The position numbers were made by a program, and so were the translations under genes. From Phallusia fumigata (Eukaryota; Chordata; Ascidiacea; Phlebobranchia; Ascidiidae): 22,121 bases of DNA. The stretch spans positions 1 to 22,121 of the forward strand of contig QXVZ01033339.1 of the NCBI GenBank assembly GCA_008931825.1, given 5' to 3'. Shown piece by piece: positions 1 to 13,565 of this stretch; positions within the stretch are counted from its first letter, which is position 1; each line of letters opens with the position of its first letter. The notes under the pieces are model-generated. The model was given only the letters and a program-made list of their open reading frames with translations, was not told where the DNA came from and ran no database searches.

Positions 1-2281
1 CCTGAAATTGTTAAAATGACAGAACGCTTACCCCTGTCAAAATCCAGCATAAATGATTAAAAACCTTCTCAAATTGAAGTTATGAATTTTTTATTGCAAA
101 TGATGCCGCCCTATTAACTTGCGTAGCGTTCGTGGGTAATTTAACCAAGAAGCGTGAGTGACATCGAATGTTACGACATCTTAAAAGTGGTTGTAGACAA
201 CAAACACAAAGGGTTTGGCTTTAGATGAGTTTTCTCCATTAAGCACGACAATTTTTTAAACCCTGTTTTCCCTAAAGAACTCACTGTCAGACCTCTGAGA
301 ATCGGAATAAAATAGTCAAACCCGTTAACACACCTGGCAAGTATGTAAAACATTGCAATGCGTTTGATAATGACTTGGTTAAATGGAGCATACATGTTGC
401 AAAATCAACACCTCTTAAAAAAGTCAATACTTTAAAAGATTGAAGCCTATAGCGCCGAAATCCTCAACGTCGCTGCCATTGCCCCAGCCTGATATGGCAA
501 ACACGGCGCAATAGTTTTTCTCTTAAACGTCAATAGTTCAAAGATTTCATCTTGCGGCAGGTTGCCATCAACAAAATTCTGATTGTCATCGAGGAATGCG
601 GTTAGACGCACCCAAATCCACACAAACTACTCATTAAGATAGGCAAACAACACACAAAGAAACGCGACGTTTCCTCAGCAAACTGAACGACAGGCGCCTT
701 TATAACATATCCCCCCAGCAATTCGTGGATCTAATATTTACCGTCAGTGCAGTTAACAATTGCTTAGATTTTAAGTAAAAAATCAGCAAATAAACTTTAG
801 AAAATGGCTTTAAAAAACCTATAAGGGACATGCGTAGGGGTTTGGGCGTCGTCAATGCTAACAATGTTATAATTCTTGAGCCATTGTTTTCGTGTTATGC
901 AACTGCTCTTGATCTGACAACTAAACCTTTTCTGTATTCAGTTTGCCAGATCTCCATTTTAAAAACACTGGCCCAAATAGTTCTTAGAAGACATGCTTTA
1001 TTCGTCAAGCCTTACTGTATCACTGTTGATGGCATTGCTGAAACGTTTAATGAGTAAATCAACATTTGTTGAATGGTTTGTTTGAAATTACTAAATTTAT
1101 TGCAAAAATTATTTCGTCAGGTGTAATTTGCGGCAATGGTTTTCAGTTCGTTCTTTTCGTTGTTTTCAAAGCCCAATTTTGTTCCTATAAGGCCGCCCAG
1201 GGTAATCACTAACACTGTACCACAATTTTCTTAGGATATTAACAATTGGTTTCATGTAAAAAAAAAACAGCATATCTTGAAATGTAAAAAACAATACGTT
1301 CTAAATGCAGCAAATTCATGTCTCAACACACAACGCAAAAAAGGCATCTAAAGTCCAAATGCTCGCTTGCATTTGTCCATAATTGCTGCACAGACGAAAA
1401 ACCTTACCGAAAACGCCAACTATGCAAATAGGGGACAAGAATTGCTGCGTAGTGACATTACACGTTTTCCGGAACAAGAAACGTTTTGCTACAATCACAG
1501 ACCGAGTTCTTCTTCCCAGGCTGATGTCATTACTCTTGTGAACTTTACACATGCATTGCGCCAGGTCGTTTATCGGAGGTATTACTGGGTGTAAATTTGC
1601 GACCACAAAGGAATTGTTCTGTCACTTGCGTTAAAAAAGTTTAAAAAAAATATTGACTATAGTAAAATCACTGCACTTTGCGTAAAAGTTTCTGCTCATT
1701 GATGTTCATTATTTGAATGTCACATAAGTTTTAATTTTGTTTTACATTGTCCCGTTGTACAGTGATATTGCTGTCGGTAAAAATACATTGTCAGAATTAC
1801 AGAAAAGTCTCCAAATCTTCAAGCACTTAAGCAAACAAGGTTTGACTATCTTTTTAAGTTTTCCAATGGTAAATGCAGAAACCAAAAAAGTGATTTCACA
1901 ACTTCTGGAAATCTTGTAAACGCTAAACGCCGTATTTCAACGTAGGTCCCACACAAGAGGTAACTCAACCATGAGGACAAAAGACGACCGCTTGTTTCGG
2001 ACACGATAATGACTTGCAGTTTTATGCATTGTCAGCGCCCACTTGACAACCATTCCGCACAAAAAGTTACGGCTTTTCAATTATGCGCAATTTAGTTGAA
2101 AGAGGACCCGGTCATCCAGTAGGCCGTATAATTGATAACCGTTCGAGCCCAACTGACCCTTTAGCTGACCTAATAGCCGGGACGAGCACCTCTTCCATGC
2201 CCGAAATGTTTGCAGCATGAATTTGCTTTTGCGTTAGGTGGTTGATCCATTCCGCCCAGTGTGCAATCTTAACAACTAAAG

Positions 2282-2302
2282 CCTTTCGAAAGTAGCGAAA
2301 GG
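2282..2302. repeat. Perfect hairpin, 7-bp stem
   Basis: CCTTTCG and CGAAAGG are exact inverted copies separated by a 7-base loop. No U-run or gene end is next to it, so no function is assigned. Confidence 0.5.
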
Positions 2303-2388
2303 TAAGTAAATGTTTTAGGAAAACGCTTCATCTTTGCGCCTTATCCAGAGGCGAACTACTAACACAAGCTTGTAAAGGCTTATCTCTA

Positions 2389-2445
2389 CAGGGGGGGTCG
2401 GCAACCAACCGCCCGAGGGTCATATCCGACCCGCCAAGCAAAATT
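2389..2445. mobile_element. hAT-like transposon terminus fragment (tentative)
   Basis: The stretch opens with CAGGGGGGGTCGGCAACC, resembling the CAGGGGTCGGCAACC-type terminal inverted repeats common in animal hAT elements. It is followed by a C/G-rich run and CCCGCCAAGC, a layout also familiar from non-autonomous hAT ends. I could not find the matching inverted terminus or an 8-bp target duplication nearby, so this is at most a solitary or decayed end. The call rests on resemblance to a remembered consensus. Confidence 0.3.
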
Positions 2446-4445
2446 ATCCGACATGCAGAGAAATCGTAACATTATAAACAGCAAAAAAACGGAATTGTAA
2501 GTGAAAAAATTATTCAGCCCGCTGATACATTGCCAACCTCGGTTTTCACCCGCGGCTTCCTAAACGTTGCTAGTCCCCTACTTTACGGTTTATGCGATAT
2601 CAAAGCAAATGCAACCATATATCTACCACAATACACACTATCTGACTGGGACTCCCGGCATAAACCATTTGCGAAATCACACCCTTGCGTATTCTGTCAA
2701 CAACGAACACAGGGGATAGTGAAATATTTGGCTATTTGCTAAACGCTATCGTGCGTTAAAAAATCACTGGACCAGAGGCACAAATTGGACTAACTTTGGG
2801 TCGCACCCATAAATCCATCGTTTATTCACCAAAAATAACTTTCAAAACCACAGCAGAAAATGCCATCTATTGAAAATTTTGCAAAATTACAATTCATTAA
2901 ATACTCGCCGCACGTTACTTGAACGCGACAAGCGACATAGTGCAGAACAGCAATGTGAACTCACAGAGGGAACGTCACCAAAAAACTGCCTTACGAAGCG
3001 TTTTACTGATACACAAGTTTCAAACCGACCTTGCGAAAATTTGCAATGTGACTTATAATTCGCCGCAAGCAGACTTTGCCCCAAACGATCTTGTGATAAT
3101 CACACCGATATAAATCCCTTGTTTTTTCCAATACACAGTCTCTTATTTATGCTACCTCGGCGAAACAGATATGACAAAGGGACATTTAACTTTCGACCTT
3201 TGGCTTACTGTTTGCATATGTGTATGTTTAAATCCTTTATTATGCCCCCAAAACGCTTTAATGATGGTATATTGCTAAAAAACAAATGCCCTTTAAATGT
3301 ATAGCTACTCGAGCTAAGCACATCCTAGTGGTCCCAATCCAGAGAACATGTTTCTGGTTTATCTGCAGTCGTAGGTTGCAACTGCCTGTCCCAAAAAATC
3401 TTTTACGAAGCAAAGTTTTCAGGATTTTACTGACTGTAACTTTTCACATAACGAACTTATCTACTTTTATGTATGGGATTTCTAACCATTCGAACAACAT
3501 TTCATAAATAAATGTTAATATATAATGAGAACAAAGATCTCAGTCGTCATTCCAACCACCCAAGGCCAATTAGGGTTATCCAACTAGCAATTTACGATCC
3601 TTTCTTTCCCAATTTCGCCATTGTTTAGGTTTTCTGAAGGGTGGCGAATTACTCGGTAACGCGCATTGACATTTTATTCCCGTGTACACGCAAAAGGTTG
3701 TTGTTGTAATTCATCAAAGAAACCGTCGTCCGGGACTTAAGCCGTGACACACCGAACTCTATGCCAACTGCTTGTGGGATCACGAGTTTTTAAAAAATGT
3801 CCTATGTCTGACCTTAAAGATGGATTACGTCGAAGGTAGCGCTTTTCGGAACAGTGAGTTTAAAGATTGACTATCAAAAATTTCATCTAAAACCATTGTA
3901 TTACAATAGTTACCATAAAATGTAATGAGACTATCTGTTACTGACTCAAAATCGCATTATCCGCGTTCCCTACAACCAACTACATATTCGACCAATCTTG
4001 GTCATGAAATATAGAACATACATCGACTTAGCCTGTATGTGACAAGGCTAGATTTACGTTTAGCAACGGAATGCAATATTTATGTCACAAGACACTTTCT
4101 TAATTAGACCAAATATCGTACAAACCAACAGAAACAAAAGAGACAAACGTAATTGGCTATAGACCAGCCTTGACCTAACAAACCTGTATCAACTCGAACA
4201 AGCAAATTGCTTCCATTAAAAACGGAACTGCTAAATAAGTTAAGATTTAAAACCTGTAACATCCTGTCAAGTGAATCCTGTACAAAACTATATTTCGCAA
4301 ACCAAGCATAGACACCAGGTAGACCAAAAGACTGTGCTTGAATAAGGAAATTTTCAACAGCGCCAAAGGCGAGATTTTATCGAAATCTTTGGAATCGATT
4401 TGGTAACACACGACCGGGCGCAATAAGCACCGTACCTTACTACAC

Positions 4446-4646
4446 CAGTGGTTCCCAACCTTTTTTGCCTATTTTGGATTCCAGCTTTGCTTATTTTGCA
4501 ACTTTTTATCCCTCCCCTACTGAACAAGTGATACAAGGGTAAATTGAAAAGTTTTTAACCACTGGTTAGAAAGAAACTTTTGGTGAATAACTTAACTACA
4601 AAGCGTAAATTCATTAACTCATAAAATTCCAAGTTTGGAACCACTG
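4446..4646. mobile_element. Possible hAT-type MITE (~200 bp)
   Basis: The left end reads CAGTGGTTCCCAACC and the right end reads GGAACCACTG; reverse-complemented, the right end is CAGTGGTTCCAAACTT, so the two ends form an imperfect terminal inverted repeat of about 15 bases. CAGTGGTTCYCAA is a common hAT terminus. The element is about 200 bp and has no coding capacity, as expected of a MITE. The flanking 8-mers (4438-4445 TACTACAC and 4647-4654 GCCTACCT) do not match, so a target-site duplication is not supported and the element may be old or misjudged. Confidence 0.4.
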
Positions 4647-5647
4647 GCCTACCTCATAAGCTTAACAAACTACACAAACACCTATCTTTGAATAAACCAA
4701 CCGACATACAGACCAGCTACAGAATCTGGCACCACAATAAGTAGCACTTTGGGGTCAGTGGTCAAACTAATTCGCCACGAGTTGTGCGCACGGCAAAACC
4801 TGCCGTGTAAATTGCTACGCTAATTACAGTAACGCGCGGTAAGCGATGAATATTTAACGCTGCCACGGGTGAGTTGTGTCGGATGTCAACTTATGAGTGC
4901 GACAGTGAATTGATTAGTTGTGTTTTTGACCCATTTCAGGGAGTATGTGGTGGTTGATGTAGGTTTTATTATTTGGCCGTCTGATCAACATTGCAAAAAT
5001 AAAAGTTCAATGTTGTGTTCAATCCTCACTGCTTTGCTGCATTTTGGTAAAGATTTAATCACCACTACTTTAGATGAAGCGACATAAACTACCGTTATTT
5101 GGGTTTCTGTTAGGTTTATCAAAAAAGATGTCCTTTACGAAATAAGATAAAAACGTATATCGTCACGTACGTGAAACTTAGTGTGCAACCCTAATATGAT
5201 AAACAGCACATCGGTTACCTTCAGCGGAAATGTTTTTTGCATGTGAAGTACCACTATTTGCCTTCTGTTTTTGTACACTCCTTTTCCGTGTAGTAGTTTC
5301 GACACTTTAAATGGTTCACGTAAATTACGCTAATTTTCGCAAAGCCCTGTCATCAGGCATAATTGGGCAATGTTAAATTTTAAACTCCGCCTTAGCAGCT
5401 CAAGAGCGCCACGCAACGGCGAATGTTCTTATACATTCGACCGCTGTAGGACGCACAACCACTGGTCTTACTGTCCGTAACCTGCTAACCTGAATCTTGC
5501 TTGTTACGCACAAACTTCTTTCACGAAACTCTCCGCATGCTGCTGTGCTTGTCAGTAAAATCACATTGCCCTGAATTTCAGTGCGTTAGATTGTCATGTG
5601 CCTGAAGGGAGCAGAAAGAAACAAAGAAACTGCAGCTTTGTTATATT

Positions 5648-5653
5648 TTTATT
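5648..5653 (-). terminator. Poly(A) signal of RPS15A
   Basis: On the minus strand an AATAAA hexamer starts only a few bases after the TGA stop at 5659-5661. A very short 3' UTR is typical of ribosomal protein genes. Confidence 0.7.
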
Positions 5654-5658
5654 TGCCA

Positions 5659-8743
<3,085 letters not shown>

Positions 8744-8801
8744 TCAAAAAAATCATGCTATAGCACACCAAACGTTTACCATAATTTAAAAAGATTTGTT
8801 A

Positions 8802-8879
8802 TTGCTTAATCAGAAAGCTTAGTTTGTCTTCTCACATATAAATCAGAGAGATTCCACGCATTGACATCCTTTTAAGCAA
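8802..8879 (-). ncRNA. Box C/D snoRNA candidate, copy 2 (RPS15A intron 1)
   Basis: This is a paralogue of the element at 7041-7120, in the intron upstream of the RPS15A start codon and in the same orientation. The D' guide (AATGCGTGGAATCTCT) and box D' CTGA (8846-8843) are identical, box C' GTGAGAA (8835-8829) and box D CTGA (8813-8810) are kept, and the D guide differs slightly (ACTAAGCTTT). The terminal stem is a different but still perfectly paired sequence, TTGCTTAA/TTAAGCAA. Box C is weaker (AGGATGT rather than ATGATGT), so this copy may be less active or decaying. Conservation confined to boxes and guides, with a rebuilt stem, is the pattern expected of selected snoRNAs. Confidence 0.65.
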
Positions 8880-9092
8880 CACAAACAGCAAAAATCAAAC
8901 AGGCTGAAAAATGTTATGTTTTTGTTGACAAACTTATGTAGTCTCTCTGCAGGTATTATAGCCCTAATTGTGCATTTGGGTCGTTTATAAGTAGTTAATT
9001 GAGTAACTAGCAGGAAAATTTACTTTTAGATAGTTTTTCGAGGTGATTTAGAAGGATACAAAAGTTTATCATATGGTAACATACCAAAGCAC

Positions 9093-9111
9093 CTCCCGCG
9101 TCCAAAAAAAG
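9093..9111 (-). promoter_or_regulatory. Putative 5'TOP transcription start and first exon of RPS15A
   Basis: An acceptor just before the RPS15A ATG requires an upstream non-coding exon. On the minus strand, CTTTTTTTGGACGCGGGAG followed by a GT donor gives a C plus pyrimidine tract followed by a GC-rich stretch, the form of a 5' terminal oligopyrimidine start typical of ribosomal protein mRNAs. The resulting intron would be about 370 bp and would host snoRNA copy 2. Inferred from sequence form only. Confidence 0.4.
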
Positions 9112-9301
9112 AACGAGAGGCGATTTTGGAATCGAGATGTTGTTTCGCTTTAGCGCCCTCTATTAAATATACGTTTGGAAATAATTAATTTGATTTCCAT
9201 GTTTAGGGTTTTTAAAACCTGTGGTAATGCCAAAAAACAAGGTAAATAATCTTGACTAAAACTCTCACAAAAATGTCACAAATGTGTGGCTACGTACAAA
9301 T

Positions 9302-9341
9302 TCATTTTCTCAAGATGGTTGTCATTTTCTCAAGATGGTTG
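9302..9341. repeat. 20-bp tandem duplication
   Basis: Two exact back-to-back copies of TCATTTTCTCAAGATGGTTG. It lies between RPS15A and the small membrane-protein ORF and looks like a simple replication-slippage duplication. Confidence 0.8.
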
Positions 9342-9941
9342 TTAGTGAGTATGCCGCAAGTTCAGGTGCAAATGTAGTATTTTATAGACAGCCACTAAAG
9401 ATCTCGTGTTTTGTTGACACTCGCTTTACAATGAATTTAATGGGGAAAAATGGTCGAAACAAGACCAAAACACGACAGGGTATAGAACTTCGCTAAGGAC
9501 GCTACAACATAGCAAAAAAGACAATTTCAATATTTCAGAAACATTTTATCGGTTTTTCAAACGCGCATTACTGCATTTACTATTGGAGCAATAACTTCAA
9601 TCAGTTCGAAAAAGGTAATTAGTGAAACCTAATGCCTATTGTCCTGCTCGTCAAGGCTTTGAAGTGTTCGTCCGTTGAGCTATCCGGTACCAGATTGAGT
9701 TACATTTCCTTGACAACCAGTAGATACAGTTATACGTATGCCAGCGGTTAAGAAATCATTAGACTAAATAGTCAATTGAGGCAGTTTGTAATTATAAAAT
9801 CATGTGTATGAAGGGGGGTTATTAACAAGTTGAGAAAGCGTGCATAGGTTACGAAGGGTACATTACGTGGGGCGTTTTTTGTCTGCTACGGTTCAACAGA
9901 CCCCAGAGGAAGTCAAACAGTCACCCCTTACATTTTGTGCA

Positions 9942-10145
9942 ATGGCTCGCGTGAATGTAGCAGTTGCGTTGTGTGTGGGAGTAATTGCCGTGTTTGCTGG
10001 CTTCGTAATTGTTAATTCTGCAGACTTGTCGACATTAAAGGAAAAATTTTGTAGAAGCAAAATGTTTACGGACGGTGATGAAGACGATATTATTGCGCAC
10101 GATGCCCAGGACGCTGAAAGACCGCCGAGTGGATTAAGCAGGTAG
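9942..10145 (+). CDS. Small single-pass membrane protein, 67 aa (hypothetical)
   Basis: I do not recognise this protein. The first ATG of the frame gives a 67-residue product starting MARVNVAVAL, with one hydrophobic segment (about residues 5-25, VAVALCVGVIAVFAGFVIV). A short basic/polar stretch (LKEKFCRSK), an acidic patch (DGDEDDIIAHD, about 45-55) and the end PPSGLSR follow. The layout suggests a small integral membrane or mitochondrial micropeptide with a single anchor and a hydrophilic C-terminal tail. An AATAAA lies 76 nt after the stop (10221-10226), which supports a real transcript end. The end AGCAG|GTAGAT could also be a splice donor, so the C-terminus is uncertain. Length and layout loosely resemble small integral membrane proteins of the SMIM type, but the family signature residues I would look for are not present. 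Confidence 0.5.
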   Translation: MARVNVAVALCVGVIAVFAGFVIVNSADLSTLKEKFCRSKMFTDGDEDDIIAHDAQDAERPPSGLSR

Positions 10146-10220
10146 ATATGCAAATCTTTTGAATGATCACATTTTTATTGTTGTCTTGCTGATGTTGTGA
10201 TATAATTGCCAGATACGCAT

Positions 10221-10226
10221 AATAAA
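10221..10226 (+). terminator. Poly(A) signal after the small membrane-protein ORF
   Basis: AATAAA lies 76 nt after the TAG stop at 10143-10145, on the same strand. Confidence 0.4.
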
Positions 10227-10724
10227 AATTTGTAAAAAATACCCAAGTAAAAAATAGTTATAGGCCTACTTAGAAATCCGCTTATGAAAGAAGTAAAAAT
10301 GCGTCCCTTTTTATATTATCTTAAAGCGCTTTCAAATAGAGGTATGGATGTTTTAATGGGTATAGTAAAATTAAAAAAATAAATTTCAAATATTATCTTT
10401 ATGTGATAAAGCTTCGATACCAGTAAATGAATTTGTAATGTATACGAAACAGTACTTAACATTGAAAGTTATTTAATAATATTAATGTGAAAATATTCTA
10501 GTTGTTTGTGGCTAATTTTTAAACCACACAAGCATCGTTTGTTTGCAAAATTGTAAAAATAATTTTGAAATTATCTTCGACTGCTGCGGATATTTCGTCT
10601 CATAGCAACCGAGCTATAAAGACAAAATCCACCCAACATTAAACCAGTTTGATTTTTTACTGTCTTGTTATATAGCATTAGCGGTGGAAGTTCATCATTA
10701 TCAGACGAGGATAACAAAGATAGA

Positions 10725-12974
10725 ATGGAGACCAAAATGATACCTCCGCAAGTATATGTGGAGAGGACGTTGGCCATAATAAAACCAGACGCTATGAACA
10801 AAGCAGCAGAAATCGAGGACATTATTTTAAGAAACGGCTTCACAATATTGCAGGTACATTGATTTCTTCCTTAAACGGGATTGTTTAACTTCAGGTTGTG
10901 CAAGGTATAATTGTTTTCAATGTATAAAATTTAACACATAAAATTTACCTGTGTACATAATAGAAAAAAACCTGTTAAATAGCAAAATCAATTTTCAGTA
11001 TTAGCTGACTTGCAAAGTCAGCCTCACTTTATATAGGTTATTCAATCATGTTTGCATTTCTTATGTTTTTTCTTTAAGGTGTAATTAATCAATTATGTTA
11101 TCTCTTTTTACAACACAAAATCTGTATTTTAGTCCCATATTAATATGTGTTTCAAATTATGCAGAAAAGAAAAGTTCACCTATCTCCCGAACAAGCAAGT
11201 GACTTCTATGTTGAGCATTATGGCAAGATGTTCTTCCCAAGCCTTGTGGCATACATGAGCAGCTCCCCAATCACTGTCTATGTTCTTGCCAAAGACAAGG
11301 CCATCAGTGCATGGAGAGAGCTCATTGGACCAACCAACCCGTTCAAGGTAACTCTAGTTTTGTGTCCGTCGTTTGATGTGATTACCCTGGCTTGATAAAA
11401 CTTGACACACATGATCAGCTGAATCACTTGTCTTGTTGCTTTGGATTCAAAGCATACCCAAAAGGCTGAGACTTTGTTGTACACCGTGTTTATTAAGCTT
11501 AAGTACAGGAGAGTTACAACCTTAAGAATCAAACCTAATAAACCACTTTTTTGGGCAGTTTTGGCTGTGTGGAAAGAAGCCAATGTCTTACCCATAACCA
11601 TAAAGTATTGTTTCTGACCAACCCTCCCCCTTTTGCTTCTTAAATCTGTGCACCACCCCTATCGGGGCAGTACACCCTAATTAGGAAACATTGATCTGCC
11701 CCATTTAAAAAAAATAAATATGAAATTGCTTAAAAGCTGTGTATTTTATTGTAGGCAAGAGAGACTCACCCTGGTTGTCTGAGGGACACTTATGGCAAAG
11801 ATCAGACCCGCAATGCTGTTCATGGCAGTGATAGCTTTTTATCAGCACAAAGGGAAATTCGCTTCATGTTTCATGACAGTAAGTTCATTGGATAGGTTCA
11901 CTGAGTACAAAACATGTGCTATTTATGGGGTTTGCACTTACCTAAATGGTCTGCTAACACTTTTGACAGAGTGAAAACGAACTTTACATTTCCTCATAAA
12001 TTATATGCTGCAAAAAGCATGAAAAAGTACTTCTTCAAATGTTGCATACAAAACCGTTACTTGCCAATTGCAAACATTCGCCATACAATAAACAATACAA
12101 AATTAACAAAAATAAACTACCAATAACGTTTGATAACCTAAAAATTCATTTTATGTAGATGTAATTGAACCTATTGCTGCTGGTCAAGAATGCAAGGACT
12201 ACCTTTCCAGTGAAGTAAACCCAACATTGTTGAAAGGATTAACAGAGCTGTGTAAAAAGAAACCTGGCGACCCAGTGGTAGGTTTTTTGAACAGTACTCA
12301 AATTTCTAATCACAAGAGAGCTTGTATGTGGATGTTTTTACAATATACAAGTTCTCTGGCAGTTGTCTGGTTTTACTGACTTATTCTTTATTTTGCAAAT
12401 TACCTTGAATAAAAAGAGGCCTGCCATATGGTATCACTAATATAACCCAAAGTATTTTATAAATAAAGCATGTCACTATTAACCACTATTAGGATCTGTT
12501 TTAAGTGTTTAAAGGCTTTGTTATTGTTTTGCAACTAAAGCTGTTTGCTAATTAACATGTGTTGATGGTGAATCTATTACATTGCATCAAAATACTTTTA
12601 ACGATGTATTTTTGGGTTGTGGGATAATAGATATTTTGGGGTTGGTAAGTTCACATTACAAGTTGTCCTGTACTGAATAAAGTGAAAACTGTCAGTATAA
12701 TGCCAATGTTGTAATGACCAGAGTCAGAACAAGTCATTGTTTTTGTAACACTTCACTAGACCGGAGTTACATTCAGCAAAATAAGCAACTTTAAGTTACA
12801 TTCACTTGACTTGTGTCTAATGTCTGGTATGGTTGCCAAATGAAATTAAAATGCAGACCATTGGATTAACAGCAAACTTTTCTTCATTTTTAGACGTGGC
12901 TTGCAGACTGGTTAATCGACAACAACCCAAACAAACCAAGTGTGAAGGGCCCAGTAGTGGTGGAAGAGGAGTAA
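10725..12974 (+). CDS. NME5: Nucleoside diphosphate kinase homologue 5 (NDK + DPY-30 domains), five exons
   Basis: Coding exons are 10725-10853, 11165-11347, 11755-11878, 12159-12277 and 12894-12974 (129+183+124+119+81 nt), giving 211 residues, against 212 in human. Phases are 0, 0, 1 and 0, all with GT-AG borders. The N-terminus METKMIPPQVYVERTLAIIK and the end NPNKPSVKGPVVVEEE match the NME5 pattern. The NDK domain (about 12-145) shows TLAIIKPD, FYVEHYGKMFF, GPTNP (98-102) and NAVHGSDS, with the catalytic-position histidine at H127. A DPY-30 motif (about 154-200, including DYLSSEVNPTLLKGL and WLADWL) follows. NME5 is an axonemal radial-spoke-associated protein of cilia and sperm. This copy keeps GPTNP and HGSDS as in active kinases, whereas I recall the human protein as having diverged there, so retained kinase chemistry is possible. 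The ATG chosen is the first in frame and aligns with the family start. Confidence 0.96.
11004..11022. repeat. Perfect hairpin in NME5 intron 1
   Basis: GCTGACTT and AAGTCAGC are perfect inverted copies around a 3-base loop. Flanks do not extend the pairing, so this is not a convincing miRNA precursor. Confidence 0.5.
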
Positions 12975-13010
12975 AAATGCTTTCATGTTATGTTTTTTGT
13001 ACAGTATTGA

Positions 13011-13016
13011 AATAAA
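13011..13016 (+). terminator. Poly(A) signal of NME5
   Basis: AATAAA lies 36 nt after the TAA stop at 12972-12974. Confidence 0.75.
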
Positions 13017-13072
13017 CCCCTATTTTTGTTGTGTTTTGGAAACAAAACAAACACTTTAAAAATATATTGAAG

Positions 13073-13078
13073 TTTATT
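13073..13078 (-). terminator. Poly(A) signal of the PMP22/claudin-like gene
   Basis: Minus-strand AATAAA about 490 nt after the stop at 13566, facing the NME5 signal at 13011. The spacing implies that the two convergent transcripts end almost back to back. Confidence 0.5.
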
Positions 13079-13565
13079 TAGGAATGGGATGGTAGTGGTG
13101 ACTTGAACTGGATTGCAATAAAGTAAAAATAGGATAAACAGGGTAGTACATGTACAGATATACAATTGATCCATAGCTTTGAAGAAAGTTGTTTTTGAAT
13201 TAGCTTGCACATTCCAAGGTACAAAAAGGAAAGGGGAATAGCGGTAATTGTAAAGCAACAATAAAATAGTTATAGTGCATACATACAAGGATTAGGATGT
13301 AACAAAGAAACTTGCCACCTATTGTGCATGCATATAAAAACAAACTTGTGTTAAAAAAACATAAAAAAAAATCAGACATAACTTCTACAGCTCCAAATCA
13401 AGTGAACAGATACACAAACAGCAAATAAGACTGATAGGCAAAATATGAATGTTTTTTTCAGTATAAGTCCTTTCATGTGTCACAAATGTTCAACCATGGT
13501 TTTGGAATTGGTATCTGCACAAAAATGACCAGGTGTCAGACTGCAAGGTATCTTAACCTTAAATT

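Larger units (their letters stand above)
1..5640. other. Left gene-free region
   Basis: No reading frame here matches a protein family I know, and I could not chain any pair of ORFs through plausible splice sites. The longest open stretches (for example 1316-1606 minus, 830-1057 plus, 3286-3507 plus) are of a size expected by chance in AT-rich DNA, and several overlap one another on opposite strands. The region contains two stretches that resemble ends of hAT-type DNA transposons (from 2389, and 4446-4646), a perfect 7-bp-stem hairpin at 2282-2302, and a 45-codon ATG frame at 2083-2220 that I could not identify. It may be intergenic DNA, old repeats, or long introns of a gene whose exons lie outside. 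Confidence 0.5.

Noticed and set aside
1316..1606. Overlapping ORFs on both strands
   Set aside because: No domain, no splice partners, and opposite-strand overlap without codon evidence; treated as chance.
9640..9710. Possible tRNA on the minus strand (GGATAGCTCAACGG looks like an A box)
   Set aside because: No B box, T arm or acceptor pairing can be found; likely chance or a very decayed remnant.
10571..10843. 90-codon hydrophobic minus-strand ORF
   Set aside because: Antisense to the first NME5 exon; the hydrophobicity comes from reading that sequence backwards.
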